From positions 287,956-351,955 of the forward strand of contig CAJTDN010000005.1 of the NCBI GenBank assembly GCA_910574865.1: DNA of 64,000 nucleotides, written 5' to 3'. The notes beneath the pieces were generated by a model. The model ran no database searches. It was given only the letters and a program-made list of their open reading frames with translations, and was not told the origin of the DNA. This document shows, one piece after another, positions 18,086-26,624 of this stretch. Position 1 is the stretch's first letter, and each line of letters begins with the position of its first letter. Source of the stretch: Lachnospiraceae bacterium (GTDB lineage Bacteria > Bacillota > Clostridia > Lachnospirales > Lachnospiraceae). A program made the translations under genes and the position numbers.

Positions 18086-18121
18086 TTAAGAGCTTCTCAA
18101 GGTTCCCACTATTTTGCATAA
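17936..18121 (+). CDS. Hypothetical small single-TM protein
   Basis: A 61-codon frame with a strongly hydrophobic core (LVAFLSAGIFSLIFFIVYSF) and a short basic/polar tail. The start codon lies inside the left arm of a perfect 28-bp inverted repeat and the right arm covers codons near the end, so its mRNA would sequester its own start. There is no obvious ribosome binding site. Size and topology recall type I toxin peptides, but no family match is claimed and it may be a chance frame. Confidence 0.3.
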   Translation: MKAATDMYSTLVAFLSAGIFSLIFFIVYSFNNFILNCRSAQYQWLLSLLMLRASQGSHYFA

Positions 18122-18423
18122 AACGTTTCGCTGAGGGAAAACGCCGTTTCATAAGGATAATCGTCACCCGCCAAGTGTTCACAATGTATCCGATATGATT
18201 TACCACCCTCTATGGACATGATTTTTCTCCAGTCCAAATACTCCGTCTCGTATGTATCTTTTCTCCAGGCATCTACCGACTTCCAACGTCCAGTCTCTTC
18301 GTCATACTGTTCCACGTACGCGATGATTGATAAAAAATCAACCTTTCTCTCGGCTATCGTCATGCCATAGACGTAGATTCTTCCTGGCCCTGCCCCTGAA
18401 ATCTTGCAAATTCCCTCAATCAT
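18109..18423 (-). CDS. DUF6147-like protein without signal peptide
   Basis: 104 residues, homologous to the C-terminal domain of the neighbour upstream: GRIYVYGMTIAERKVDFLSI corresponds to GKIYAYGATTANHKVDYVGL, and YRIHCEHLAGDDYPYET to YRVRCDHFAGNDVDFPYDT. It starts at ATG 18423, behind AGAGGTAAGG, exactly at the domain boundary, so it lacks the signal peptide and N-terminal region. It is a tandem duplicate, either truncated or retained as a cytoplasmic form. Function unknown. Confidence 0.7.
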   Translation of the reverse strand: MIEGICKISGAGPGRIYVYGMTIAERKVDFLSIIAYVEQYDEETGRWKSVDAWRKDTYETEYLDWRKIMSIEGGKSYRIHCEHLAGDDYPYETAFSLSETFYAK

Positions 18424-18460
18424 TTGTAGCACCTTACCTCTTTTGCAATTTCTCAAAAAC

Positions 18461-18961
18461 TTAACCTATCCAAATACCATCGGTGAAAGTAGTAGATGTA
18501 TCGTAAGGAAAATCTACATCATTTCCCGCAAAATGATCGCATCGCACACGATAATAATATCCTCGTTCCACCACCAATGTCTTTCCTGATGAAACACCAT
18601 ACGCATCATGTTTCTCTACCGTCCACGTGGCTATTTGGTGCCAATACCCAGTCTGCGGATTAAAGCGATCTACATATACGATTAATCCTACATAGTCAAC
18701 CTTATGATTCGCCGTTGTTGCTCCATATGCATAAATCTTTCCGGACGCCGGACAACTGATGACACTATCCCCATCCATCAAATGCGTCCCTCGCTCCAAT
18801 TCCGAAGAAGTACTTCTCGATGATTCTCTTTCCATTGTCAGGTAGGAACCATCCACACACTTCAATGAATCTTCAGCCGCTTTTACAACATCCGCTGTTC
18901 CAAAAACCATACCACACAACAATGCCAAGGAACAAACCACTGTCAAAAATTGCTTTTTCAT
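18461..18961 (-). CDS. Secreted DUF6147-like protein
   Basis: 166 residues with a clear signal peptide (KKQFLTVVCSLALLCGMVFG, likely cleavage around ADVVKAAE). A C-terminal beta-rich domain has KIYAYGATTANHKVDYVGLI and YYYRVRCDHFAGND. The family name is from memory of similar clostridial secreted proteins; its function is unknown. AAAGGA precedes the ATG. It is first in a two-gene unit with a shortened paralogue 38 bp downstream. Confidence 0.75.
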   Translation of the reverse strand: MKKQFLTVVCSLALLCGMVFGTADVVKAAEDSLKCVDGSYLTMERESSRSTSSELERGTHLMDGDSVISCPASGKIYAYGATTANHKVDYVGLIVYVDRFNPQTGYWHQIATWTVEKHDAYGVSSGKTLVVERGYYYRVRCDHFAGNDVDFPYDTSTTFTDGIWIG

Positions 18962-19042
18962 AACCAAAATCCTTTCTTTGTAACTTTATCTTATGTAGCC
19001 CTCTACTATATAGACAACTGAACTCCAAAAAACTTACGCATT

Positions 19043-20104
19043 TTAGCCAAAAAAGTGTAAATTTTTTAAAATTAGTTCAAAATCTGACTTATTCATGACT
19101 CCTTTTAACTGATAATGTACTCCCTTATAACTAAATTCTGCAACACGTCGATATATTTTATAGCCTTCAACCTCATACTCCCTTATCGTAATAATCACAT
19201 CATTTACAATAAGCTCATACTCATCTACTTTTTTATCTTCCTCAAGTTCTCCCCATGAAGAGTTGCTATCATTCAAATAAATGGTATATCTAATAATCTC
19301 ATCTCCAAACCGATAAAACATTTTCGCCTGCTTCAAGACTTCTTCAATTTGATATTCCACCAAAACCATATTCTCAGGTCTTTCCTTTATCCTAACCGCA
19401 TAAATCCCCAACTCTTCTCCGATTTTTTTATATACGGTTGCCTCATCCCCATCATCTGACCCTATCGTATCCATATCTTCCACATTCAAAATCTTCATCG
19501 GATTCTCATCCTCGCCGGCAAATCGTTCCAACAGAATCTTCAGATACGACTTGCTCCCAATACTGGTCATGCTCATCCCCATCACCAACACGAGGATGGC
19601 CACCAACGCCACAAGCAGCGTCTTTTTCTTCTGTTTCCTACGATACACCACCACCGGCTCCGCTCCGAAGCCGTTCGCACTGTTATAAAGAAAATGCGAT
19701 TTCGAAGATACTGGTACCGATACCGCCACCTTCGCTTCTGCCGTTTCTTCGCCCGTTCGCCCCGCTTCCGATACTTCCCCATCCAGCCGTTCTGTTTCCG
19801 ATGCTTCCCCGCACGGCCGTTTGACCCCTGCCACTTCCTCGTCCGACCGTTCTACTTCTGATGTTTTCTCACTTAGCGGTTCTACCTCTGGTTCCACCTC
19901 TGGCATTTCCTCGATTAACCGCTTTGATTTCAGCTCTGCCTCCAGCGCACGGGCGCGCTCAAAAAACTTGGCATCCATTTCCTCGCTCACCTTCATCTGC
20001 GCAAGCTCAGGATGCCGCTCTATTTCTTCCTTTATTTCTTCCTTTATCTCTTCCATTTCCCGCTTAAGCTCTTTTTGTAATGACAGTTTTATTATCTCTT
20101 TCAT
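19043..20104 (-). CDS. Single-TM protein with DUF4367-like extracellular domain
   Basis: 353 residues. A charged, coiled-coil-prone N-terminus (Lys/Glu repeats) leads to a linker rich in Glu-Val-Ser repeats, one transmembrane helix at about residues 165-185 (TLLVALVAILVLVMGMSM), and an extracellular domain resembling DUF4367 (VLVEYQIEEVLKQAKMFYRF, FSYKGVHYQLKG). DUF4367 proteins often have an anti-sigma-like inside/TM/outside layout. An ECF sigma gene lies at 21.7-22.3 kb on the same strand but murG intervenes. The ATG at 20104 follows GAGAGG. Role uncertain. Confidence 0.75.
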   Translation of the reverse strand: MKEIIKLSLQKELKREMEEIKEEIKEEIERHPELAQMKVSEEMDAKFFERARALEAELKSKRLIEEMPEVEPEVEPLSEKTSEVERSDEEVAGVKRPCGEASETERLDGEVSEAGRTGEETAEAKVAVSVPVSSKSHFLYNSANGFGAEPVVVYRRKQKKKTLLVALVAILVLVMGMSMTSIGSKSYLKILLERFAGEDENPMKILNVEDMDTIGSDDGDEATVYKKIGEELGIYAVRIKERPENMVLVEYQIEEVLKQAKMFYRFGDEIIRYTIYLNDSNSSWGELEEDKKVDEYELIVNDVIITIREYEVEGYKIYRRVAEFSYKGVHYQLKGVMNKSDFELILKNLHFFG

Positions 20105-20306
20105 ACCATTGCCTCTCATTATGACTGTAAGCTTTTTTTCATGCGTAATTTAGTTTGATGATACCAAGGCAAAAGGCCATGCGTTCCATGCTCACATGAA
20201 GAGGCATGACTTTTAGAATTGCGAGAGCACAACTTGCAAGGCAATCCGTGGGTATCGTAGGGACAAAATGTCTTTTGGCCCCAACATTATAGTTTGTCGT
20301 TATTCA

Positions 20307-20350
20307 CAATCATCATGTTTGTTGCGCAGTGCAACTTGAAACAAACATAA
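20307..20350. repeat. Hairpin in the murG upstream region
   Basis: TGTTTG/CAAACA encloses a second stem, GTTGC/GCAAC. It lies in the 338-base gap between the divergent DUF4367 gene and murG, which otherwise contains the murG promoter and no genes. Confidence 0.5.
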
Positions 20351-20380
20351 TCCGCGTCGTCATTTGACGCTTTCTTGTTC

Positions 20381-20408
20381 TTGACATTTTCTAAAATTTG
20401 GTTATTAT
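20381..20408 (+). promoter_or_regulatory. Sigma-A promoter of murG
   Basis: TTGACA (20381-20386), 16-bp spacer, TATTAT (20403-20408); the transcript would have a short leader containing the GGAGG site of murG. Confidence 0.65.
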
Positions 20409-20443
20409 GTTCTTATGACTAATCATACTCGGAGGTTATCCTT

Positions 20444-21517
20444 ATGAAACGCATCATACTTACCGGCGGTGGATCCGCCGGACACGTTACCCCCAACATC
20501 GCCCTTATTCCGCAATTGAAGGAAAAAGGGTACGAAATTCACTACGCGGGATCTTACCAAGGTATTGAGAAAGACCTCATCGAACCCTTTGGCATCCCAT
20601 ACCACGGAATTTCCTCCGGCAAGCTGCGCCGCTATTTCAGCCTCCAGAACTTTTCCGACCCGTTCCGGGTTCTCAAAGGCCTGGCACAAGCGCGTAAATT
20701 GATTCGCGACCTGAAACCGAACGTCATCTTTTCCAAAGGCGGCTTCGTTTCAGTCCCCATCGTACTTGCCGGGAAACAAAACCATGTCCCCGTCATCATC
20801 CATGAGTCCGACATGACACCCGGGCTGGCCAACAAAATCGCCATCCCCTGCGCCGATAAGGTTTGCTGCAACTTCCCCGAAACCTTAGAACACCTGCCAA
20901 AAGAAAAAGCGGTACTCACCGGCTCTCCCATTCGGCAGGAACTTTTATCAGGCAACAAGCTCGCCGCACTTAATTTTTGCGGTTTCACGCCAGACAAACC
21001 AGTCATCCTGGTCATCGGCGGAAGCCTTGGCGCCGTGGCGGTCAACAACACGGTACGCGCCGCCTTGCCGAAGCTGCTTGAGAGCTTCCAGGTCATCCAC
21101 CTTTGTGGAAAGGGCAAGATGGACGAAACCTTGGCGAATACGAAAGGCTACTGCCAATTCGAATACATCAAAGACGAGCTACGCGACCTTTTTGCATTGG
21201 CCGACCTTGTGATTTCCCGCGCCGGAGCCAACGCCATCTGTGAATTGCTGGCACTCCGCAAGCCCAACCTGCTAATCCCGCTTTCGGCAAACGCCAGTCG
21301 TGGTGACCAGATTTTGAATGCCCGTTCTTTTGAACGCCAAAACTTCAGCATCGTACTGGAAGAGGAGGAAGCAAACAGCGAAACTCTTCTTGCGGCCGTC
21401 CAACAATTATATGAGCGGCGCGACACTTACATGAATGCCATGCGCGACTCCTCCATGCAAGACTCCATCGGTACGATTATTAACTTGATTGAGGAAACCG
21501 CATTAAAAACGAATTAA
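20444..21517 (+). CDS. murG: UDP-GlcNAc:lipid I N-acetylglucosaminyltransferase
   Basis: Transfers GlcNAc to undecaprenyl-PP-MurNAc-pentapeptide (lipid I), making lipid II on the inner face of the membrane. 357 residues with the GT28 layout: N-terminal LTGGGSAGHVTPNIAL (G-loop 1), SKGGFVSVPIVLAG, and a C-terminal UDP-GlcNAc domain with VIGGSLGAVAVN and the signature DLVISRAGANAICELLAL. It stands alone rather than in a dcw cluster, as in several clostridia that carry a separate murG. The start is fixed by GGAGG and the gene has its own promoter and terminator. Confidence 0.95.
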   Translation: MKRIILTGGGSAGHVTPNIALIPQLKEKGYEIHYAGSYQGIEKDLIEPFGIPYHGISSGKLRRYFSLQNFSDPFRVLKGLAQARKLIRDLKPNVIFSKGGFVSVPIVLAGKQNHVPVIIHESDMTPGLANKIAIPCADKVCCNFPETLEHLPKEKAVLTGSPIRQELLSGNKLAALNFCGFTPDKPVILVIGGSLGAVAVNNTVRAALPKLLESFQVIHLCGKGKMDETLANTKGYCQFEYIKDELRDLFALADLVISRAGANAICELLALRKPNLLIPLSANASRGDQILNARSFERQNFSIVLEEEEANSETLLAAVQQLYERRDTYMNAMRDSSMQDSIGTIINLIEETALKTN

Positions 21518-21529
21518 AATTTTTAATTG

Positions 21530-21566
21530 GGGTGAAAGTAACGAAAGTTTTTCTTTCACCCTTTTG
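21530..21566 (+). terminator. Intrinsic terminator of murG
   Basis: GGGTGAAAG (21530-21538) and CTTTCACCC (21553-21561), then TTTTG. Confidence 0.8.
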
Positions 21567-21718
21567 TTTAACCTCTTTTTTGTTGCAAGGATGCCTAAAA
21601 TGCGACGCATCTGGCAAACATTCCTATTATACAATACAAGACCTATGTAAATCTACACTGTTTTCCCTAAATTTTCACCTTTTTTATGAGAAGTCTCCTA
21701 TTTGCACCGTTGTCCGTG

Positions 21719-22270
21719 TCATTTTTTCTTCAATTCCTCGTACTCTACGCCAAATCTATCCCTAATCCATGCTCTCGCCCTATGCAGCATTACTTGATAT
21801 GCGTTCAGACTAACTCCCATTACCTTGGCGGCTTCCTTATACGAAAGTCCCACATGGGCCGCAAGCAAAATAGCCTCGTACCATCGCTCGTTCTTTTCCC
21901 ATAATGCAGACATGATACGGTCATGAAGATCCGCCCTCATTCTGTTCGCCTGCATTTCCAGATATTCGTCTTCCGTGCTTTCCCTGAAAAGCCCGCTACT
22001 TGGTGTCTCCGCTTCGTCTTCCTGAATGAGCGGCATTTCCGCTTTCATCCGTTTACGGTAATTGAGTGCCATGTTCCTTGCGGTTATGTAAAGCCACGAC
22101 TCAATATTAACGGCTGGCTCCTCGCATTCCATCAACCGCAGAAGTTTCAGAAACGTCTCTTGCCTGATATCTTCTGCCATGTCCGAATCCTTCGCATACA
22201 AATATGCCGCATGCAGAACAGAGTTCTTGTACTTCTCATAAATCTCATTAAATTCATGATTCTCCGTCAC
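21719..22270 (-). CDS. ECF-type RNA polymerase sigma factor
   Basis: 183 residues. Region 2 is at about residues 10-75 (EIYEKYKNSVLHAAYLYAKD, AEDIRQETFLKLLRL, ESWLYITARNMALNYRKR). Region 4 is at about 125-175 (ILLAAHVGLSYKEAAKVMGV, SLNAYQVMLHRARAWIRDR). The linker between them is long and acidic. It is on the minus strand just upstream of the murG terminator and immediately follows the HIT-protein gene, so the two may be co-transcribed. No anti-sigma gene is adjacent unless the DUF4367 protein beyond murG serves. Confidence 0.88.
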   Translation of the reverse strand: MTENHEFNEIYEKYKNSVLHAAYLYAKDSDMAEDIRQETFLKLLRLMECEEPAVNIESWLYITARNMALNYRKRMKAEMPLIQEDEAETPSSGLFRESTEDEYLEMQANRMRADLHDRIMSALWEKNERWYEAILLAAHVGLSYKEAAKVMGVSLNAYQVMLHRARAWIRDRFGVEYEELKKK

Positions 22271-22286
22271 AGCTCCGACCCCGGCT

Positions 22287-22694
22287 TCATTCTATCTTAT
22301 CCAATAGTTCCTTTTTATCTTCTTCCGTCAACGTACCCATATGCCATCCAAGACCTACATTGTCGTCTTTATACCGGGGTATCATGTGCATATGGAAATG
22401 AAACACGCTTTGCCCCGCCACCTCCTCGTTATTCTGTACAAGATTATACCCGTCGCATCTTAACACGTCCTTCATCTTACATATCATCTTTTTGGCAAGC
22501 ACCATGGTCTTAGCCGCCAAATCTTCATCCAAGTCGTACAAATTTCGGTAATGTTCCTTCGGCAAAATCAAGGCATGTCCCTTGGACGCGGGGTTCAAAT
22601 CCAGAATTACCCTGAAGTCCTCGTCCTCGTACAATGTTGCCGATGGTACTTCTCCCGCCGCTATCCTGCAAAAAATACAGCTCTCGTTTTTCAT
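22287..22694 (-). CDS. HIT-family nucleotide-binding protein
   Basis: 135 residues, cytoplasmic. Histidine-triad proteins hydrolyse or transfer nucleotidyl groups from substrates such as AMP-lysine or dinucleoside polyphosphates. The signature HFHMHMIPR sits near residue 98. The N-terminal CIFCRIAAGE and C-terminal GWHMGTLT are typical of the Hint branch with a zinc-like CxxC. The start at ATG 22694 follows AGAGGG; an upstream TTG three codons earlier is possible. It is 16 bp upstream of the sigma-factor gene on the same strand. The 306-base gap on its other side (22695-23000) is AT-rich with no gene. Confidence 0.9.
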   Translation of the reverse strand: MKNESCIFCRIAAGEVPSATLYEDEDFRVILDLNPASKGHALILPKEHYRNLYDLDEDLAAKTMVLAKKMICKMKDVLRCDGYNLVQNNEEVAGQSVFHFHMHMIPRYKDDNVGLGWHMGTLTEEDKKELLDKIE

Positions 22695-23000
22695 GTCCAA
22701 CAACCCTCTCCTATCTTTTTTACTTGTAACTGCCCCTAGTATATCCTACTTTTTGGAAAAAGAGAAGTTATTTTCCAAATTTTATTTACGCGCCCTACGC
22801 ATATGGCTCTAAAATAATTATACATTGTTAGACATGAGTCCCTTATATATTGGCCTTTTCTTACAACCTTATACCACAAAATTTGTCGAAAAAAAAATTT
22901 ATATCGTTCTGATTTTTATTGAACCCCGCCCCTTTCCGTGTTAGACTACATACACTAGCACAATAAAATCCATACATACCAAAGGGGGCAAGCCATTCCT

Positions 23001-23732
23001 ATGTTACGTAATATTGATACCCATAAAATGAACATCCTGATGGAGCAAAACGAAGAGGCAAGACAGATTATCAACCAACTCCTCGAAAACCACCAGACCA
23101 TCGTCTCCTCAATTTCACACGAAATCCGCAATCCCCTCGCGCTGATATCCTCTTCCCTACAGTTGGTAGAGACCCGGCACCCGAATGTAAAGAATTTTTA
23201 CGGTTGGAAGCAGGCCATGGAAGACATCGATTTCATGCGCCAGCTTCTTGACGAACTTTCCCTATTCAATAACGGGAGCACCGTTCGTCCAGGCGTGTTT
23301 TCCATAGAACAGTTATTAAAAAACATTGCCATATCCTTTGCCATTTCAGTGAACGAACAAGATGCCAGTATTGAATTCTCCTCAAAAATCCCCACCGATT
23401 TGGGAGATTTTACCGGTGACCGCCTAAAGCTGGAGCAGGTCGTTCTCAATCTTCTTCGTAACGCGAAGGATGCCATTGGCGAATCTGGTTCTATCTCGCT
23501 GTCCGCCGCGCGGCACGCCGATGCTTTACATATAACCGTCAAGGATACTGGTTGCGGAATCCCAGAAGACCGTCTGGAGTCCATCTTCGAACCATTCCGA
23601 ACATACAAACCGGAAGGCACCGGACTGGGTCTGGCTTTGTCACGGCAGATTATCACCGCGCATAATGGTACGATTTCCGTAGAATCCAAGGAGGGGGAAG
23701 GCAGTACCTTTTCCATTGTTTTACCTATTTAA
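23001..23732 (+). CDS. Soluble orphan sensor histidine kinase
   Basis: 243 residues. No transmembrane segment and no recognisable sensor domain; a short N-terminal coiled region leads into the dimerisation/phosphoacceptor domain with SSISHEIRNPLAL (His40). The ATP-binding domain follows: N box NLLRNAKDAI, G1 DTGCGIPE, F box FEPFRTY, G2 GTGLGLALS. It resembles the sporulation-type KinA/KinE catalytic core. No response regulator is adjacent, typical for orphan kinases feeding Spo0A in clostridia; that link is inference. GGGGGC precedes the start, a weak site. Confidence 0.88.
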   Translation: MLRNIDTHKMNILMEQNEEARQIINQLLENHQTIVSSISHEIRNPLALISSSLQLVETRHPNVKNFYGWKQAMEDIDFMRQLLDELSLFNNGSTVRPGVFSIEQLLKNIAISFAISVNEQDASIEFSSKIPTDLGDFTGDRLKLEQVVLNLLRNAKDAIGESGSISLSAARHADALHITVKDTGCGIPEDRLESIFEPFRTYKPEGTGLGLALSRQIITAHNGTISVESKEGEGSTFSIVLPI

Positions 23733-23751
23733 AACTCCCCCGTCCTTGTCA

Positions 23752-23786
23752 TTAGCCGGGGCGGCCCTCGCCATCCCCCCGGCTAA
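23752..23786. terminator. Hairpin between convergent kinase and Tad operon end
   Basis: TTAGCCGGGG (from 23752) pairs with CCCCGGCTAA (23777-23786). It overlaps the last codons of the minus-strand DUF6382 gene. There is no strong T-run, so termination is probable rather than certain. Confidence 0.5.
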
Positions 23787-24607
23787 GGCCAATCACGTTC
23801 CATTGGGTTTTCCGATTCCAGAATCAAATCATCCCAATTCCCCCAACGTCTGCCACGCAGCTTTTTTGCAGACATTTTTAGCGACCCCCACCAGTCATTC
23901 TCTTCACGAAGCACTTCTACCATGGAAACTCCGCGATACTTTACATATTCATCGGCCATTTCCATATCTTGTTCTTCTTCATCCGTCAAGCAAAACACGT
24001 TGCCCAGTTCTTGTCCTCGACCCGTCGCTTCATCTTCTGCCGCCTTTCTCTCCATTTCATGCTTTTCATAGTCCTCCATGATTTGTTTCAAATCATAGTG
24101 CTCTTGTAATGTCGCCTTATGCAACTCGTAAGCCAGGAAAATCCCCTGCGCGTCCCCATAATCCAACGTCCTCACAAAATATTCCGTCAATTGGTGGAAG
24201 GACTTCCCCAAATCCAACTCCATTTCCGGGAAATAGCAAAAATACCACTGCCCCTCCTCATAAAATATGTATTCCGGCTCCAAAAGTATACAATTGGGAC
24301 TTAACAGATATTCCTGCAAATTTTCCGTTACCGCCAGCAAGCCAGACACCACGTCCCGTATCGTCTGCTCTTTCATGGCTGCCTTTTCATGCATCATCGC
24401 CATGGACGTTAACCCTCCGACTTCATAGGTATATCTTGACTTTCCTTCAACAAAGCACCCCTCCGCCACCAATACCCCCTCTATTTGGTTTTGCCGTAAC
24501 ATCGGCATTTGATAATCCTCGTGATACTCCTTGTCCACCATAAGGTGTAAATACACCTTGTTCAATTTCGTCTCATATTCCGCTTGAAACAAGCCGTTGT
24601 TTTTCAA
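23783..24607 (-). CDS. DUF6382-like protein, last gene of the Tad operon
   Basis: 274 residues starting at a TTG (24607) preceded by GGGAGGAGAAGA; the start overlaps the end of the TadE-like gene by 4 bases, indicating coupling. The N-terminal domain (FQAEYETKLNKVYLHLMVDK, CILLEPEYIFY, WYFCYFPEM) matches what I know as DUF6382, usually found N-terminal to an FHA domain and encoded next to clostridial Tad pilus genes. Here no FHA domain follows; the tail is acidic. Cytoplasmic. Role in pilus function unknown. Confidence 0.7.
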   Translation of the reverse strand: MKNNGLFQAEYETKLNKVYLHLMVDKEYHEDYQMPMLRQNQIEGVLVAEGCFVEGKSRYTYEVGGLTSMAMMHEKAAMKEQTIRDVVSGLLAVTENLQEYLLSPNCILLEPEYIFYEEGQWYFCYFPEMELDLGKSFHQLTEYFVRTLDYGDAQGIFLAYELHKATLQEHYDLKQIMEDYEKHEMERKAAEDEATGRGQELGNVFCLTDEEEQDMEMADEYVKYRGVSMVEVLREENDWWGSLKMSAKKLRGRRWGNWDDLILESENPMERDWP

Positions 24608-25083
24608 TCTTCTCCTCCCTCTGGTAGAACTCCTTTTAAAATGCTCATTCTTCGAATCATTTCTTCTGGTTTCGAAATCACGGCACACTGCATTACTTCC
24701 AGACTCATCCCGCCTTTTTGCGCGGATACCGTAATCCTTACCTCGTCCTTCGTTTTATCCGCCTCCACCCTCATCCCGGAAAAAAGAATTAGCTTTCCGG
24801 CAACCTGACTCCTGAAAAATTCTTCCACATCCATTTCCCCTTGGAAACCAGCCTTTCGCTCATAACGAGCCGCCACGACGACCGTCTCCCCTGCCGCCGC
24901 TATCAAAATGATTTTATCATGATAATAAAACGTACTGTATATAATAAGTTGAAACACCAACATGAGAACCGGCATCAGACATGCCAGTTCTATGGTCATG
25001 ATTCCCGACATCCCTCCTCTCCCCGCATCGTCCGCCCCTTGCTCGTCCCGTATGCACTGCCGCCATTCCTTAGCCGTACTCAT
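24604..25083 (-). CDS. TadE-like pilus assembly protein
   Basis: 159 residues. The N-terminal cytoplasmic segment ends in GIMTIELACLMPVLMLVFQL, a TadE/prepilin-like cleavage and hydrophobic helix with the invariant glutamate, followed by a short extracytoplasmic domain. TadE pseudopilins are processed by the prepilin peptidase and help assemble Flp pili. AGGAGG is 6 bases before the ATG. This same start region is tandemly duplicated just upstream. It overlaps the next gene by 4 bases. Confidence 0.8.
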   Translation of the reverse strand: MSTAKEWRQCIRDEQGADDAGRGGMSGIMTIELACLMPVLMLVFQLIIYSTFYYHDKIILIAAAGETVVVAARYERKAGFQGEMDVEEFFRSQVAGKLILFSGMRVEADKTKDEVRITVSAQKGGMSLEVMQCAVISKPEEMIRRMSILKGVLPEGGED

Positions 25084-25088
25084 CCCGT

Positions 25089-25181
25089 GCCTCCTGCTGC
25101 CATCCCCATCTTACGCCTCCTGCTGCCATCCCCATCTTACGCCTCCTGCTGCCATCCCCATCTTACGCCTCCTGCTGCCAT
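25089..25181. repeat. 26-bp tandem repeat containing a ribosome binding site
   Basis: Three exact 26-bp copies (25089-25114, 25115-25140, 25141-25166) and a 15-base partial. On the coding (minus) strand each unit reads AGGAGG, six bases, ATG. They fill the gap between the prepilin-peptidase stop and the TadE start. Confidence 0.9.
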
Positions 25182-25194
25182 TTTTAATCCATCC

Positions 25195-25638
25195 TCATCC
25201 CGCGCCTCCTGCCGCCAGCACGATTACATATGCCGCGCCCAGAAACGGCACAAACGGAAACGCGCTTTTCCTTTTAAATTTACTAATCACCAGGACCGCC
25301 GCCGCAAACAATGCGGTCAAAAAAAACGTTGTGGCCAACAAGCCAAGCAAGTCCCAAATGCCAAGATAAATCCCCAATATTCCAATCAGCACGCCGTCCC
25401 CATATCCCAGCGCTTCTCCCGTCACCTTGCCAATTGCCAAAAACAAAAGTCCGACCACCGCTCCCGAAAGCCACAAAATCATCGGCTGCCCTCTCCAGAC
25501 CACTCGATACGCCAGTGCCAGCACGGCACCCAGCCACAGTATCCAGCCTGAAAGCCGCCTCGTCTTAATGTCCATCACGGACAAGGCCGACAAGTAACAC
25601 ATGCAAACCACCTTGCCCAACAAGCTTATTTCGCACAC
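25195..25638 (-). CDS. Prepilin peptidase (TadV/CpaA type)
   Basis: 147 residues, an A24-family aspartic peptidase that cleaves the leader of Flp pilins and pseudopilins at the inner membrane face. The two active-site aspartates fall in SVMDIKTRRL (near residue 22) and GYGDG (near residue 81), and there are about five hydrophobic segments. I choose a GTG start at 25638, behind GGGGGG; it overlaps the end of the preceding gene by 13 bases. The expected N-terminal methylase domain is absent, as in CpaA/TadV proteins. Operon position fits Flp pilin processing. Confidence 0.85.
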   Translation of the reverse strand: MCEISLLGKVVCMCYLSALSVMDIKTRRLSGWILWLGAVLALAYRVVWRGQPMILWLSGAVVGLLFLAIGKVTGEALGYGDGVLIGILGIYLGIWDLLGLLATTFFLTALFAAAVLVISKFKRKSAFPFVPFLGAAYVIVLAAGGAG

Positions 25639-26486
25639 TTGCCGCACGCCCCCCTTCCCATTACTTCTGACCTTTTGATTGCCCGGATGGAACGCTTCAA
25701 GCCACTGCACTCCAACGAGTTATGATACTTGTCTCCATATTCCGTGACGTAAACTCCCGCCATCGTCCCGGCGTGCACGCATTTTTCACAAGGGTAATAA
25801 ATTCCCCCGTCCTCGTTCCGAATTCCTGACAACCTTGATTCCGGCACATAACGAATCGTCAGTTGTAGATATCGGCACTGGTAATCTTCATGATATGCGA
25901 GTCCATAATCCGTGACATAAACGATGTCATCGCCGCCACCCTCCATTCCCAATGGCTGATACCCCGTCCATGCCCGAATTTGAAATGATTCTTTCATGTC
26001 CATGGACAGATTCAGAAACCTTGGAAACGGCAAGCGGACCTTGTAGCGCACGTCCACGTTGATCATGCCATCCGCTTCCCTATAGTAGGATCTCCAACAA
26101 CTCAACCCTCCACTTCCGCCCTCTATCACGCTTCGCTCCATCCGCTCCGCGCCAATCAAGCCCACAATGTCCGCCTCCAGTTTCCATGAATTTAAAACCG
26201 GCAACACCGTCACCTCCACCGCCGCTTTCTCGGCGGCATTCTGGGCCGCATTTCGAACGCTAAACTGCACCGAACGAATTTCCAACAAGTACACCAGGCA
26301 CAACGTGGCAAAGAAAAATATGGGTAACACCAACGCGGCCTCCACCGTCAAGCTTCCCCCTGGGCCTGATACGGATACCCTTTCTTTTATGATATTGGAT
26401 GATTTTTTCTTTCCATTCAAACGTCGTCTTTTTGACGTTTTCCAACCGGGCGAATGGGAGTCGCCCTTTGACATTAAAACAAACAT
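25626..26486 (-). CDS. TadE/TadF-like pilus protein with repeated Cys motifs
   Basis: 286 residues. After a basic cytoplasmic stretch comes GSLTVEAALVLPIFFFATLC (about residues 43-62), a TadE-type signal with the conserved glutamate. A long extracytoplasmic domain contains two similar units: VYVTDYGLAYHEDYQC and VYVTEYGDKYHNSLEC, followed by a CGKCAK terminus and a CEKCVHAG motif. The paired cysteines suggest disulfides or metal. It is probably a minor pilin or adhesive tip component. AAAGGAG precedes ATG 26486. Confidence 0.8.
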   Translation of the reverse strand: MFVLMSKGDSHSPGWKTSKRRRLNGKKKSSNIIKERVSVSGPGGSLTVEAALVLPIFFFATLCLVYLLEIRSVQFSVRNAAQNAAEKAAVEVTVLPVLNSWKLEADIVGLIGAERMERSVIEGGSGGLSCWRSYYREADGMINVDVRYKVRLPFPRFLNLSMDMKESFQIRAWTGYQPLGMEGGGDDIVYVTDYGLAYHEDYQCRYLQLTIRYVPESRLSGIRNEDGGIYYPCEKCVHAGTMAGVYVTEYGDKYHNSLECSGLKRSIRAIKRSEVMGRGACGKCAK

Positions 26487-26624
26487 AAACGAACATTCTC
26501 CTTTCTGCAAATTTGGTATGAATGGAATTATTAATCCGCTTGACTACGGATTTTGGACAAAACTCAATTCGAGAAGAAAGGGCATCCATATCAGGCCCAA
26601 AAGCAAGCCGTCAGATAGTTGTAA

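Noticed and set aside
23001..23732. Two-component system partner for the orphan kinase
   Set aside because: No response-regulator gene is adjacent; the only regulator in the window pairs with its own overlapping kinase at 61-62 kb.
25089..25181. CRISPR array
   Set aside because: The 26-bp units are adjacent without unique spacers and contain start signals.
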